Shown in pieces: positions 20,801-30,971 of a DNA stretch of 64,000 nt. The stretch's first letter is position 1. Each line of letters begins with the position of its first letter. The notes below the pieces were generated by a model. It was not told the DNA's origin. It was given only the letters and a program-made list of their open reading frames with translations, and did no database searches. Source of the stretch: Lepas anatifera (lineage: Eukaryota > Arthropoda > Thecostraca > Lepadidae); NCBI GenBank assembly GCA_034440635.1, contig JAOTON010001078.1, forward strand, positions 450,001 to 514,000, read 5' to 3'. Made by a program: the position numbers and the translations under genes.

Positions 20801-22880
20801 AACAATGGTGTACATAAAACATACCTTTCCAAGTCGCCCTGGGCCTCCCGACGAGGTTTTTTCGGAGTATTTCCAGGGGTTGGAAGGTCGATATCCAGGG
20901 TATGCTCTATCTTTCTTTTAACAGAGCTGACCACTTTTCGAAGCTTTTCAGAGCCCGCGTATCGCCGTGTACTGGGCTTCAACCCCCTGCGAAAATGATA
21001 CATTGTTAGGTTCTATGACCCGATATGAACAAGCGCGGAACTGGTCCTAGTGTTAGTTAATTTAACCGCATAAATGTAGGAAAGGAAACTCAGTGGGCAT
21101 GCTGACATGACTGCATAAAATCATAGAATAGTACTAGAATATTCCAAGACCAAGCATCGGTATCAACGTGAAAATTAAGCTTTTTTATAAGCCCATGCAA
21201 TCAAAACAATATATGACGACATTGACTTCCTACACCCACACCAATCCTCCCTGTTATTGGGCAGGAACAGTTGTTGGAAGTGTTCCTAATAAAACAAAAT
21301 AAAAACAAAAGGAGAGATAGTACTTACTTTTTCCAACCAGAGGTGACACATCAAGGCTGGGAAGAAGTTCACTGATTCGTTGGTGGCTAACATCTGGATC
21401 CGCAAGTGATGAGCCGGTAGATTCAGATGCAGATGTAACCGGTCCCTCAATCGGTACACTTTCGCTCAAACTTGAGCTGGTTTCCTCTCTCGGTAGACTT
21501 TTTGGATTTTTTGTCAGCTTTTTGCGGCAGTTGTCACACAGATAATCACTGCTGGTAAGGCGGTGATCGTTGACGGCTTCGACCAATTCTGCCTTCGGCA
21601 ATCGCACATTTTTCGAAATTTGCCTCTTGTGTCGACTATATGGGTCACAGCAGAAATTAAATGGCATTATGAGCTTTCTATATCACTAGCGTAGCCTAAT
21701 ACCAGCACGCGCAATGCCCAAGTGTTTCCACTCCAATCAAGGGTTCACGACTGACGTCGCTCATGTTTTTCGCTCCCAGGTGTCCCGTCCTTCTCCAGTA
21801 TGGAGAGGGGGAGAGCCCCTTCGGCGTTGTTTGCTCTGCGTGACCAGCGCGCGCCAGACGTGAGGAATAGCACAATAACAATGTCCCCCTTCGCCTAGCA
21901 CAAGAGCACCCAGACTGCGATGGCGTACTGCTAGCCCTTAACACGCGGCTGGTCCAAGGAACAGTTTGACTTGGAAACCTTTCCAATAGTCCAAGAGTTG
22001 CCGACGCCATATGCCTGGAAGTTGGTGCGTCAGTAAGCCCGAAAAATTATTGAAAGACAGAGCGTTAGCTAGTCAGATTTTCCAGGTGTGCTTGCTGTTT
22101 TTTCTCAAAACGACTCCCCTGTCAATGGGACAATTATGCAGTTAATTATATCATTATTTGGTCGTCTTTGTGGACTACTCTCACACCTTTGAAGGTCGCC
22201 TAGACTCCCACCGTCTATACAAATACTGCTGTTCACTACCTTCCGGAAAGCCTTACCCTAGGTGACCTGACATGACCTGACATCACAAAAGGTCACAAAA
22301 ACAAGCCGCCAGTAGCAAAAGGCAGATTAGTTTTGTTTGCAAGGCTCTAGCCAAATTGTATAGTGTGTTACGGCGAGAATGACTTTCTTTTGCCACCTGG
22401 TGTCTGCTTTTGTAAGCTAGAAAAATATATGCAACTCGATACCCAATTTTTTTATTATTTCATTTAAAAGAGTTTGAATGTATTTCAAATCGCTTTCAGA
22501 CTAAAATACGAATTTCAAATAACTTTGGGTCAAGGTCATCGTTGAAAAATTTTGTCAAGAAATTATGTAACCATTATTTTTGAAATTGGAAAATCCAAAA
22601 TAGCCAAGATGTTGTTTCACCTATTATAAACACAACAAAAAAGATTTATGAAAATCACTGCCAAAACGTTGAAACTATGAGCCGTTAAAAAAACACTTAC
22701 AACACCAACTTCGAAAATTGCCTGGGGCCATATCTCCGAAGAAATATTTTTGGGAATTTTTTCGAGGGTTCCAATCAATTCAGCGCCCTCGAAACCCCTA
22801 GTGACCCAGATTTGAAAGAAAACAAAAATGGTCGGGTGTAGATGCATGATTTTTTTTGGTCGTCTTATGGTGGAATTCCC
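17880..22880 (-). mobile_element. Long-TIR DNA transposon with spliced transposase, 5.0 kb
   Basis: The terminal inverted repeats are about 630 bp (about 17884-18508 and 22242-22876), sharing ATTCCACCATAAGACGACC at the outer ends and TCAGGTCACCTAGGGTAAGG at the inner ends. The 6-bp direct repeat CTGATG flanks the element (17874-17879 and 22881-22886), consistent with a 4- to 6-bp target duplication. The only substantial coding region is the minus-strand transposase at 18705-21667. The superfamily is uncertain; Sola is my best guess from the protein and a short duplication, not a firm call. Confidence 0.75.
18705..21667 (-). pseudogene. Multi-exon DDE/D-type transposase, one-base frameshift
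   Basis: Exon 1 (21667-21328) starts MPFNFCCDPYSRHKR and has CDNCRKKL, a likely zinc-binding N-terminus, ending at an AAAAA|GTAAGT donor. Exon 2 (20986-20825) ends at AAAG|GTATGT. Exon 3 starts at 20297 after TTTTAG and reads YKALMGELKDAF then LAILTLSPYSIERTADF. It then hits a stop unless one base is gained in the T6G4 run (20177-20186), after which the 486-codon main frame follows (MVKKSRELKRNHGIL). Catalytic-looking blocks are GDFSENYTF, YFSDGSSAQYKNR and WHFFATSHGKGACDGIGGTV. Exon 2 to 3 phases agree. Exon 1 to 2 phases do not, so a small exon or another indel is likely. The family is widespread in invertebrate genomes as unnamed proteins. Confidence 0.7.
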
Positions 22881-22954
22881 CTGATGCGATGTGCAATCGA
22901 TAATAGAACGATAGTGTATTGTTTTCAATCATGTCGGGAATAAATATGATTTCA

Positions 22955-23000
22955 AATATTGCCGTTTGCTTTTCAAATATTGCCGTTTGCTTTTCAACCC
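22955..23000. repeat. Two-copy 22-bp tandem repeat
   Basis: AATATTGCCGTTTGCTTTTC occurs twice in immediate succession just outside the right end of the long-TIR transposon. It has no gene content. Confidence 0.8.
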
Positions 23001-23191
23001 TCGCCCGGTGGTCACTTTTAAAGGTCATTTGCTGTTATTCTGAACCACACCTAGGGCTGCATCTGTTTCGGAAGTATGTAAAATGGACCCGATCTGCACA
23101 GCGAATGCGACTGCCTCTGCTGAAAGCAGTCCTTAAACATACATGGAACAGAAAGCTAGTCGATTTTCGGCATTATAATTGTTGGGGTTTA

Positions 23192-23356
23192 ACGACGCAC
23201 CAACTGCCAGGGCCATACGGCGTCGCCAACCTCACCCTGTTGGAAGGGATTTTGGGGATCAGATCGACTTATTCAGAGGCTCCGCCGGGACTTGAACCCG
23301 GGACCGGTGGCTTAGAAGACAAGGGTGCTATCCACTAAGCCACCTCATCCCCATTT
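23192..23356 (-). mobile_element. tRNA-derived SINE family A, third copy
   Basis: Read on the minus strand: a head GGGGATGAGGTGGCTTAGTG with good box A, box B CGGGTTCAAGTCCCGG, a body, and a tail ending GGCGACGCCGTATGGCC then TTGGTGCGTCGTTAAACCCC. This copy is uninterrupted. It therefore shows the native tail, which proves that the copies in the first foldback were split by a MITE at the TTAA. Confidence 0.7.
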
Positions 23357-23689
23357 TCGGCATTATTCAGCGCGGCGTTTCGAGTTCATCGGAGAAGATA
23401 AGTAAGCATCGACAGCTGATTAACCCTTAACTGGTCAGCATGAACATAACTATTTTCCTTAAATATTAACGGTAGTAGAAAAAACAGCTTTCCAGTGGAG
23501 TGCACGGAAAGAGACCTCCTTCCGTGCAGAAGATTTCGACTTGTTTTATTCGGGTATCAATTCATCAATATAAACAAAGTAATAGAGACAATAATCAGCC
23601 CAATATACAAAAGCAGCTGCAGCGAGGAAAATGTAAATGCCACCGATAACTCCGGTGGTAGTGAGCACAAGACGAGATTTCCTGCACGG

Positions 23690-24345
23690 GTTAGAGCCGG
23701 CCGGGCCGACTGTGCGGGCGCCTGAGCGGGCGCCCGCGGCGGCACAGAGAGCGTGTTCGCCGCCACCAATCATCACCGGGCGCTCGCCGGCCGCCCGCGC
23801 AACCGCCTAATCACGTTTGTGGAGAGGTACCTTACGCGGCCAATCAGCCTCCCCGGCCGGCCGCGCCGAGGGGGAGGGGGTGATCCAATTGGCACCGTGT
23901 GATGGGATTATCTCCGGGCGGCGGGCCCGATCGAAACGCCATGATGAGCGGTAACCGAGTTAGACAGGCGGCGATCCAGTTACCGCTCCCCGGCGACTCG
24001 GTAACGCTATCAACTCGGCCTGTGATGATGTCCAAACGTGTGTGCCGAATTCATCAGCCGCGTGCGCGCCGCGTTGCCGCCGGCGTCCGCGGCGTAAACG
24101 AGCGCCAAATGCTGAATAGAGCGCGACTCGACGGGCGCGCCCGCAGCTGACGTCGATCTGCCTGTGTTGACACGGGCCTCAATTGGCGCGTTAACGCATG
24201 GTAGGCGAGTCAACACGGGGAGCTGTATAAACGCGAGCTGACGCTATGAACCAGCCCAAGAGCACACCGCAGACGACCGGCGCGCCCTCTCGCGGCCGGG
24301 GGAACGGTCCGCCGTCCCACACTGCCGCAGTCTTCTCTTCTCCAA
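23690..24345 (+). promoter_or_regulatory. GC-rich promoter-like island with possible first exon
   Basis: A sharp rise in G+C and CpG compared with both flanks. It contains CCAAT-type boxes (ACCAATCA at 23765, GCCAATCAG at 23839, CCAATTGG at 23884), GGGCGG-like boxes, and a TATA-like CTGTATAAACGCG at 24222. A short frame opens at 24246 (MNQPKSTPQTTGAPSRGRG) and reaches a strong donor-like GTT|GTAAGT at 24350. This would suit a first exon of a plus-strand gene whose later exons I cannot find, because a SINE follows at once. It could also be a decayed or bidirectional promoter. Confidence 0.35.
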
Positions 24346-24632
24346 GCTGTTGTAAGTTCTGTTTTTGGAGTCGGAGCCTCACTGAAGTCATCGAGGGACT
24401 TGTCACGGAGACCCCAAGCCCAACCTCCGAACAGGCAACTCTTGCAATGAAGGGCTAATTAAGAAGGCAAAATTTAGATTAGAAGTTAATTTATAACTTT
24501 ACCGTCGCAGAGAGTAGTTGACAGCCGACCTACGTCGCATAAGCACTGAGCGCCGGCGCGTCTCAGGGGAATCGATCCCAAGCCTGCACTTACACAGCCC
24601 GATGGTCTACAAACTGAGCTAGCGGGGCTTAT
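24345..24632 (-). mobile_element. tRNA-derived SINE family B, reverse copy
   Basis: Reverse complement of the 11564-11885 type: head AAGCCCCGCTAGCTCAGTTT, then CAGGCTTGGGATCGATTCC, CGACGTAGGTCGGCTG, and the 3' part with GGGGTCTCCGTGACAAGTCC. Diverged by substitutions and small indels. Confidence 0.65.
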
Positions 24633-25456
24633 CACCATGGTTACCAGTTATTTGGGTCTAGGGTCACGCCAACCAATACAGTTATATTGCGCCCATCTCG
24701 GTTTTTGGTTACGCAGATAGTGGACCTGAGGAACAGTGAGATAGATTTATATTTATAATTTAAAACTGACTAACCGCATTCCAATAGTAAAATACTTAAC
24801 ACAGGAGCAGAAATGCTGCAGGGGAAAACTCTGTTCAGACGTATAAAATATTTAAATAACAGGAAAGTTAATACAACTAAATTAAGTATTAAGTATTATA
24901 TTTCGCGGAGTCTTATCCTCTTGGTCACACAAAGCGAGCCGAGAGATGGTGATATCAAACAACACTTTATTAATACTCAGGAGAAAGAAACGTGCGCTGA
25001 TTCTAAGGCTCTCCGAAGGAATTCAAACACGTAAATTAAACTGATCAAAGTTTTAGTTGATGTTCACTGGTCTGTCCCCTCGAAACAGAATGATCATCTC
25101 ATCTCATCAAAATCATCAGAATGATGAAGGGCTGTGCCCCAATCATAATCTTCAGCGTTTTTTTTACATTTCTGGATTCGAGGGGACAGGCCAGTGAACA
25201 CCTTATCAACTTATCATCATGCTCCTCGCCGCAGCACTTCAAAACTTCTCAATGATCAAAGTTTTAGTAAACTTCAGTAATTTTTAAAGGTTGTTAATCC
25301 AATCGCATACAGTAGCAGCCTCAGAACAGCCTTATGACTAACTCTAACCTAAATAGTTGTTGCATCTCACATGGATACCAGTGGGCGCCAACGTCCTAAG
25401 CTGCTTCATGGAGAACCCCTCTCCAACCCAACGATACAACAAAAATAATATTTGCC

Positions 25457-25645
25457 TCAATGTTCTATCGCAATGATTCTAAGGTTTCCAAAAGTATGTC
25501 CAGTATTGTTTAAATTATTCGCAACTTGACTGTTTTTCTTAAGCCGAATGTCGGAGCGGTGTTGGTTTAGTCTTTCTGAAATCGAGTTTTTGTTCTCCCC
25601 AATGTATCGTTTCCCACATTTTTTAACTTTATCAAATATACGCAA
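25457..25645 (-). pseudogene. GIY-YIG endonuclease fragment of a Penelope-like element
   Basis: The frame reads KVKKCGKRYIGENKNSISER, then LNQHRSDIRLKK and NNTGHTFG. This corresponds to the KxYIGxT-type second motif, the R..QH...I conserved segment and the H-containing third motif of the GIY-YIG domain in Penelope-like elements. The first (GIY) motif is not visible and the frame is short, so it is a fragment. In the family this domain nicks the target DNA. Confidence 0.65.
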
Positions 25646-25819
25646 TCAGAGGAAGCACAGCTGAGGTTTTGATTTATCTTAAAGGTTATTCTCGTGTTTG
25701 AGCTTTTGAATTCATTACTGTTCTCTTCTACGGACTGATAGGTCGTTATCTACCGCAACGCTTGAACCCCAGCAGTACTTACACAGGGACAATGGTAGCA
25801 CACGATTGTAAGTACAGTG

Positions 25820-26150
25820 GCGGCACAACACCGCGCCCGGCACCAGTATGTTGATGACATTTTTATCTACGAGCACGGAGAAGAATGTCCTAACAAACTC
25901 GTCACCACTGCCAAGGACATCTCAGAACACATACAGGTGACAATTTCTAAATTTATTTTCTTGGCGTTTAAGTAGCAATCATCAATGGACGCCTGAAGAC
26001 AGATATTTTCCACAAACCTACTGCTCGGCACAATTACCTTCACTTCGACTCTGCATATCGTGACCATGGTAAGCTCGCCCTGCCCTATGGACTGGCCTAC
26101 AGCATGGGAGGATCTGCGGAACAGAAGTACTGGAGGACTGCCTGAGGGAA
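25820..26150 (+). pseudogene. Penelope-like reverse transcriptase fragment
   Basis: One frame gives RHQYVDDIFIYEHGEE, with the YVDD catalytic box of reverse transcriptases. After a frameshift near 25975 the sequence continues LKTDIFHKPTARHNYLHFDS then KLALPYGLAYSM, matching the segment after the palm in Penelope-like RTs (..YRKPTDTHNYLHY..., ...PYGL..R...). Frameshifts and stops make it non-functional. Confidence 0.6.
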
Positions 26151-26390
26151 CTGTAGCGCCACCCCCAAGGACGAGGGTACCCCACAAGCCTGATAGGTTC
26201 GAGTCAGCGATCAGGCTCTTTTGAGGCTGCTACTGCATGTGATTTGAACAACAGCCTTTATAATTTACTTCAAGCTGTTCTACTAAAACTTTGATCAGTA
26301 TAATTTACGTCTGTTACTTCCTCCGGTGAGCCTTAGTATCAGCGCGCGTTTCTTTCTCTGGGGTACTTTGTTTGATGCAACGTTACTTAC

Positions 26391-26861
26391 TGACGGATTT
26401 TTTATCAGGCGTTTTGTGCATGGTTCCTTTGTCCGCCTCTAAAGTGTTTGAAGTGACCATCTCCGGCTTGCTTTATGTGATCAAGGGGATAAGACTCTCC
26501 GCAATATAATATATAGAACTGAATGTAGTTGGATTATCTTTCTTCTTATTCATATATAACATATTTGCTAGTCTAAGCTACGTAAGGTGAGGGAGTCAGA
26601 CCATCATAAGAGTGTCGTATTAAAAAGAGAGTCACGAACTAAGCTATTGCGTAACCAGGGCCAAGTATGATTGCAAAAACCATGACTTAGAGAGATGACA
26701 ATACGTGCCCAACGATGTCCGAATCCCGATCGATCAGGTCAGTTAGCGCGGACGCCTCTGTCGTCCCGGTCGAACTCATTGGAAGCTTCGGACCGAGTCA
26801 CTGTCGGGTTAATGAGACTAGCGGTGACCCCGAGCGTCTCCGGGCTGCTGCCTCCCGGGCC
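26391..26861. other. No gene seen
   Basis: AT-rich and then mixed sequence between the Penelope-like region and the minisatellite. Only short frames are present. Confidence 0.4.
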
Positions 26862-27290
26862 CAGCAGCTTCTGGAAGGTCTCTAAAACCACCCGGGACCA
26901 GCAGCTTCTGGAAGGTCTCTAAAACCACCCGGGACCAGCAGCTTCTGGAAGATCTCTAAAGCCACCCGGGACCAGCAGCTTCTGGAAGGTCTCTAAAACC
27001 ACCCGGGACCAGCAGCTTCTGGAAGGTCTCTAAAACCACCCGGGACCAGCAGCTTCTGGAAGATCTCTAAAGCCACCCGGGACCAGCAGCTTCTGGAAGG
27101 TCTCTAAAACCACCCGGAACCAGCAGCTTCTGGAAGGTCTCTAAAACCACCCGGGACCAGCAGCTTCTGGAAGGTCTCTAAAACCACCCGGGACCAGCAG
27201 CTTCTGGAAGGTCTCTAAAGCCACCCGGGACCAGCAGCTTCTGGAAGGTCTCTAAAACCACCCGGGACCAGAGCTTCTAAAACCACCCGG
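26862..27290. repeat. 37-bp minisatellite, about 11 copies
   Basis: Unit: GGGACCAGCAGCTTCTGGAA, then GGTCTCTAAAACCACCC. A variant with GATCTCTAAAGCC appears at about 26951 and about 27062, 111 bp (three units) apart, so part of the array is a three-unit higher-order repeat. The last unit is broken. Confidence 0.9.
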
Positions 27291-27845
27291 GAGCGGCCGC
27301 TATTGGAAGGTCTCCCGAACCAATCGTTTTTAGATATGGAGGCCTGCAGCATCCTGCCACTATTGACGGGGAAATGATGCTGACTGTTGACTGCCGACTT
27401 CTCAAACACTCTCAACCTCCCCCTGGGGACTGGACGAAAAACTCAGGCCTGCACAGACGACGTAGTTGTTCCGTGAAGTTCGAAAGCTGCTTCAGATTTT
27501 CTGAGTCTGCCCTGCACACTGCTTAGTACATCTGCGGAGAAGTCAGTCTCCATCTCCATATTCGCTCGGCCGGTAAAATGGTTCCATTATTCCCAAACTC
27601 TTCAATTGTTGTCAGATGGTCGAGGCAGGGCTGCGGTCTACTAAGAGCATCAAACCGGCCTAACCAAAAAAAATTACTTCGCCAAATATGGCCCTGCAAA
27701 GGATCATCTCAAATTCAAAGTAGAAATCAGAACGGTTGAGTTTCGAAAGTTATCTAGAGGACATTTTGACCCGGAGCCGATGCCAGCAGAAATTATTATT
27801 ATTATCCAACCAAGCGGCTGGATTCGCTCCTGCCCCCCCCCCCAT
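27291..27845. other. No gene seen
   Basis: Contains short frames only, an ATT-rich stretch near 27795 and a C-rich run at about 27835. No domain is recognised. Confidence 0.4.
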
Positions 27846-27902
27846 CGAACATACTTCCAGCGTCCCTCTTCCTTACGTTGTTTTGTTACTGCGTGCGGCC
27901 AA

Positions 27903-27974
27903 TCCCGCATGGTCTAGTGGCTAGGATACACGGCTCTCACCCGTGAGGCCCGGGTTCGATTCCCGGTGCGGGAA
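27903..27974 (+). tRNA. tRNA-Glu (CUC)
   Basis: A 72-nt cloverleaf: acceptor TCCCGCA/TGCGGGA, anticodon stem ACGG/CCGT with loop CTCTCAC giving anticodon CUC, and T arm CCGGGTTCGATTCCCGG. Internal promoters are intact (box A TGGTCTAGTGG, box B GGTTCGATTCC). A T5 run follows seven bases after the gene and would terminate Pol III. No intron; CCA is not encoded. Confidence 0.95.
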
Positions 27975-28143
27975 CAGGGTTTTTAAGAAATTAACGGGCA
28001 ACAAGTGACATACCTGGATTGTTGTTTTAAGGCCGATTTTTATGGTTTTTATATACCTAATTTGAAGTTATTTTTCCTTTTTCAGACGCGGAGCTGGAAT
28101 AACTTTCTATATTACATATTCCTTGTAAAAGCATGGATGCACC

Positions 28144-28367
28144 CAGGGGCGGATCCAGGGGGTGGGGGGGGCGAAAAAGACATTTGCCCCCAAACGGAAA
28201 AGCTCAGGGTTACGCCCGATGAGGATTTTTTCTTTTCGACTTGGGTTTTCACCAGAATTTACTGTATCGTCAAATTGTAGCAAAATATTTCACCACACAG
28301 CGTTTGCTTTTCAATTTTGGTTTGCCAACCCACCCCCTTCCAAACCAACCGGCTAGATCCGCCACTG
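28144..28367. mobile_element. hAT-type MITE, GGCGGATC family
   Basis: Ends CAGGGGCGGATCCAG and CTAGATCCGCCACTG are inverted repeats with CAGNG-type termini typical of hAT MITEs. No coding capacity. A second, more worn copy lies at about 29178-29415 in the duplicated block. The 8-bp flanks have diverged, so the target duplication is not clear. Confidence 0.6.
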
Positions 28368-28368
28368 G

Positions 28369-28500
28369 ACAGGTGCACGGTGTTCTGGTCAGCTTTTTAC
28401 GGGTGTGCGGTGTTCTGGTCAGCTTTTTTTTACCGGGTGCGCGGTGTTCTGGTCAGCTTTGTTACCGGGTGTGCGGTGTTCTGGTCAGCTTTGATGCAGG
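28369..28500 (+). repeat. 33-bp tandem repeat, about 4 copies
   Basis: Unit GTGCGCGGTGTTCTGGTCAG, CTTT, TTACCGG, with slight length changes. It follows the MITE directly. The equivalent array in the second block is at 29418-29520 and has extended into a related series around GGCCGAGTGTGCCGTG (to about 29,625). Confidence 0.8.
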
Positions 28501-28503
28501 GTG

Positions 28504-28681
28504 CAGAGGCGTAGCCAAGGGGAGCGGCAGGAACAGCCCCCCCCCCCTGAGGGCCCATCCTGAGGACACGATTCTGTAACGAGCAGGGTCATTTTTACCC
28601 ATCAGGACCCTTTTGGCGCTGTCGCAGGAGCCCTTTTAGGGGCGCCGCCCCCCCCCGAGCCAAATCCTGGCTACGCCCCTG
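28504..28681. mobile_element. hAT-type MITE, GGCGTAGCCA family
   Basis: Inverted ends CAGAGGCGTAGCCAAGG and CCTGGCTACGCCCCTG enclose a G/C-run-rich interior. This terminus type (CAGGGGCGTAGC) is a common hAT MITE signature. It has no coding capacity. Confidence 0.65.
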
Positions 28682-28940
28682 GCCGGGTGCACGGTGCTCT
28701 TGGCACAATTTATTCCGGTTTATTTTCGCAGCTTTACTGAGTCTTACAGCTACAGGTATGTACAGGCAGCTTTACAGCTAGGCTTAGGCTATTTTCGATT
28801 AGGTCACTAGACAAGATCAAGTGACCTTACCTAAAATATGTTTAAGCACTCTGCATTCAGAGAAGGCAGAGTGCTCCCCAACTTGAACATACTTCCAACG
28901 TCCCTGCTCCTTAGGTTGTTCTGCTAGGAATTGCACGTAG

Positions 28941-29012
28941 TCCCGCATGGTCTAGTGGCTAGGATACACGGCTCTCACCCGTGAGGCCCGGGTTCGATTC
29001 CCGGTGCGGGAA
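28941..29012 (+). tRNA. tRNA-Glu (CUC), second copy
   Basis: Identical over all 72 nt to the copy at 27903-27974, with anticodon CUC and intact A and B boxes. A TTTT run follows shortly after, adequate for Pol III termination. Identity of the gene amid diverged flanks suggests selection or conversion. Confidence 0.95.
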
Positions 29013-29417
29013 CAAAGTTTTAAAAAGTCAATGAGCAACAGGTAAAATCCCCAGATTACCCTTTCAAGGCCAATTTTTTATGGTTTCGGCATACCTAATT
29101 TGATTTTACTTTTATTTTTCCGACACAAAGCTGGAATAACTCTATATTACACCTTCCCTGTAAAAGCATGGATATACCCAGTGGTGAATCGGGGCGGGGG
29201 AGGCCATGTGCCCCTCCCCCAACGGAAAAGCTTGGGATTTCGCTCCTTGAGGTTTTTTTTTGCTTTTAGACTAGGGTTTATCCTCAGAACGTACTGCATA
29301 GTTAAATTGTGACAAAATCTTTCACCGCGCTTCATTTTTTTATTTTTTAATCGATTTTTTTCTTTTTAAATTTTGGCTTGCCCCCTACCGAACCTACCGG
29401 TTAGATCCGCCACTGGA

Positions 29418-29625
29418 CAGGTGCGCGGTGTTCGGGTCAGCTTTGTTGCTGGGTGCGCGGTGTTCGGGTCAGCTTTGTTGCTGGGTGCACGGTATTCCGG
29501 CCAGCTTTGTTGCTGGGCTCGCCGAGTCTGAAGTTAGGCATTTGGCCGAGTGTGCCGTGTTTGGGTCAGACACTTGGCCGAGTGTGCCGTGTTTGGGGTC
29601 AGACACTTGGCCGAGTGTGCCGTGT
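29418..29625 (+). repeat. Tandem repeats in second duplicated block
   Basis: Three units of GTGCGCGGTGTTCGGGTCAG plus CTTTGTTGCTGG are followed by three units around TTGGCCGAGTGTGCCGTGTT. The second series seems derived from the first by drift and re-amplification. Confidence 0.75.
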
Positions 29626-30716
29626 GGTCGGGTCGGCACTGTTGTCGGCTGCGCGGTATTCGGGGACAGTCGGCCTGCAGAGTCGGGCAGTGTTGGGCGG
29701 CGCGGGCCGCGCCGAGACTGTTAGGTAGGGTGTCCCAAATTTAAAAAGTTTTAAAAGTTGGTGTTTACCTTTCTTTTTCCGTTGATTGTGACCTGAAACG
29801 AAATTGTGCAAAAAATCAGGCATTTAAATTAATATTTGACCCCAGCGCAAATCGCTTGAAGTTTTACCCATAGCTCCCTATGGAGACTGCAACGCTTGAA
29901 CACGAAGTATTTCGGTATTTCCATCGTAATGCGGGACTACAGCTTAGTATGTCTTATATTTTCTTCTTTTTTGGCTATGTTTTGTAAGAATTATCTTTTA
30001 TCTATTGTTTACATGGCATTCCGACTTATTTCACTACAATTAGGAACTTCACGTTCTTCGTTTTACATAGAACCATATTGTGTTATAAGGTACACAACCC
30101 TGATCCGAATAACTGGTTGTTTTTCTTGTATGGTCAGGCAAAACACTGTTTTATAAACATTATCATTGATCCTTAGACTAGAAAGACACAGTTTCAAGAC
30201 ATATACACGTTATTCAATATTGAACAAAAGTCAATTGCTACATATAAACATCCTTCTGGAGGGCCCCTGGCCAGAGGTGTACGCCAGAACTGATTTCCTA
30301 GTGTCGGGAAACGGCTTGTGGTAATGCTCTACAACTTGCAGTAGGTGCTGCTGGCGAGTGGTGGTTGGGGGGGAATACATTCCCCCAAAACAGAAAATCT
30401 AGGGGCAATACTATAGTTGCACCCCCCTCCCCAAAGCTGTCGGCCTCGTTTTTGCCGGACTCATTTTTAGTCTACAAGCAAGGTTTTGGTGCTTGAACTC
30501 TCAACTTTAAACACAGCCACCCAACTTCAGTGCAAAAATTGAGCCCTGGATAGCAAAACAAGCATCTTGTGGCTTCAACTTTGACCCGGCGACGTTTTTT
30601 ATTCTGCTTATCGACTCTTCAGCTTACCCCACAGCTTACCGTTTAGTCAAATTGTGGTATGCTATCACCGCGTGACGTTTTTTTCATCGACTTTGGCTTG
30701 TCCCCAAACCTGCCGG

Positions 30717-30968
30717 CTAAATCCGCCACTGCTGTCGGCTCTCCTCATTCTTAGTAAGGCAGCCGATATAGTAATTTATCAGCCTAGCCCCTCTCTCTGC
30801 TGGGTTGTTCGCCAACTGCAGGTTTCGTATGAAGGCCTCCAGCCTATCGTAACCTGGGATACCGTCCCATTGCGGGCACTCAGCCAGAAATGACGTGTCA
30901 ACCGACAGGGTTTTCAAACATGGGATGGGACTGCGCGCCACAAACTTATCCAGCGACAGATCCTCCAT
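30717..30968 (-). pseudogene. Fragment of an uncharacterised repeated protein family
   Basis: The frame ends ...YDRLEAFIRNLQLANNPAER, then GARLINYYIGCLTKNEESRQ. I recall a similar N-x-AERG-x-x-LI...KDEE..Q pattern from many unnamed invertebrate proteins, apparently spread by transposons; I have no name or function for it. Here it has an ATG but is only 83 codons, and the mirror copy in the right arm (31254-31460, +) is broken by frameshifts, so I treat it as a relic. Confidence 0.4.
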
Positions 30969-30971
30969 GCC

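Larger units (their letters stand above)
24950..26390. mobile_element. Rearranged Penelope-like element bounded by inverted repeats
   Basis: About 24950-25060 and 26284-26390 are inverted copies of about 110 bp, sharing GATCAAAGTTTTAG, ACGTAAATTA and GAGAAAGAAACG. Inside are a plus-strand reverse-transcriptase piece (25820-26150) and a minus-strand GIY-YIG endonuclease piece (25457-25645). The two belong together in Penelope-like elements but are here in opposite orientations, so an internal inversion or two separate insertions must be assumed. A further 30-bp hairpin (GTTCACTGGTCTGTCCCCTC at 25063 and its complement near 25180) lies in the left part. Confidence 0.6.
27846..29530 (+). repeat. 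Duplicated block carrying tRNA-Glu, MITE and minisatellite
   Basis: About 27846-28500 and about 28885-29530 are homologous (offset 1,038 bp at the tRNA, 1,048 bp near the end). Each consists of GAACATACTTCCA, a tRNA-Glu gene, a shared AT-rich part, a GGCGGATC-type MITE and a 33-bp-unit array. The tRNAs are identical whereas the flanks have clearly diverged. Confidence 0.75.

Noticed and set aside
23285..23340. A tRNA gene on the minus strand
   Set aside because: The T arm is tRNA-like, but the acceptor arm does not pair and the SINE-A tail is attached, as in two other copies.
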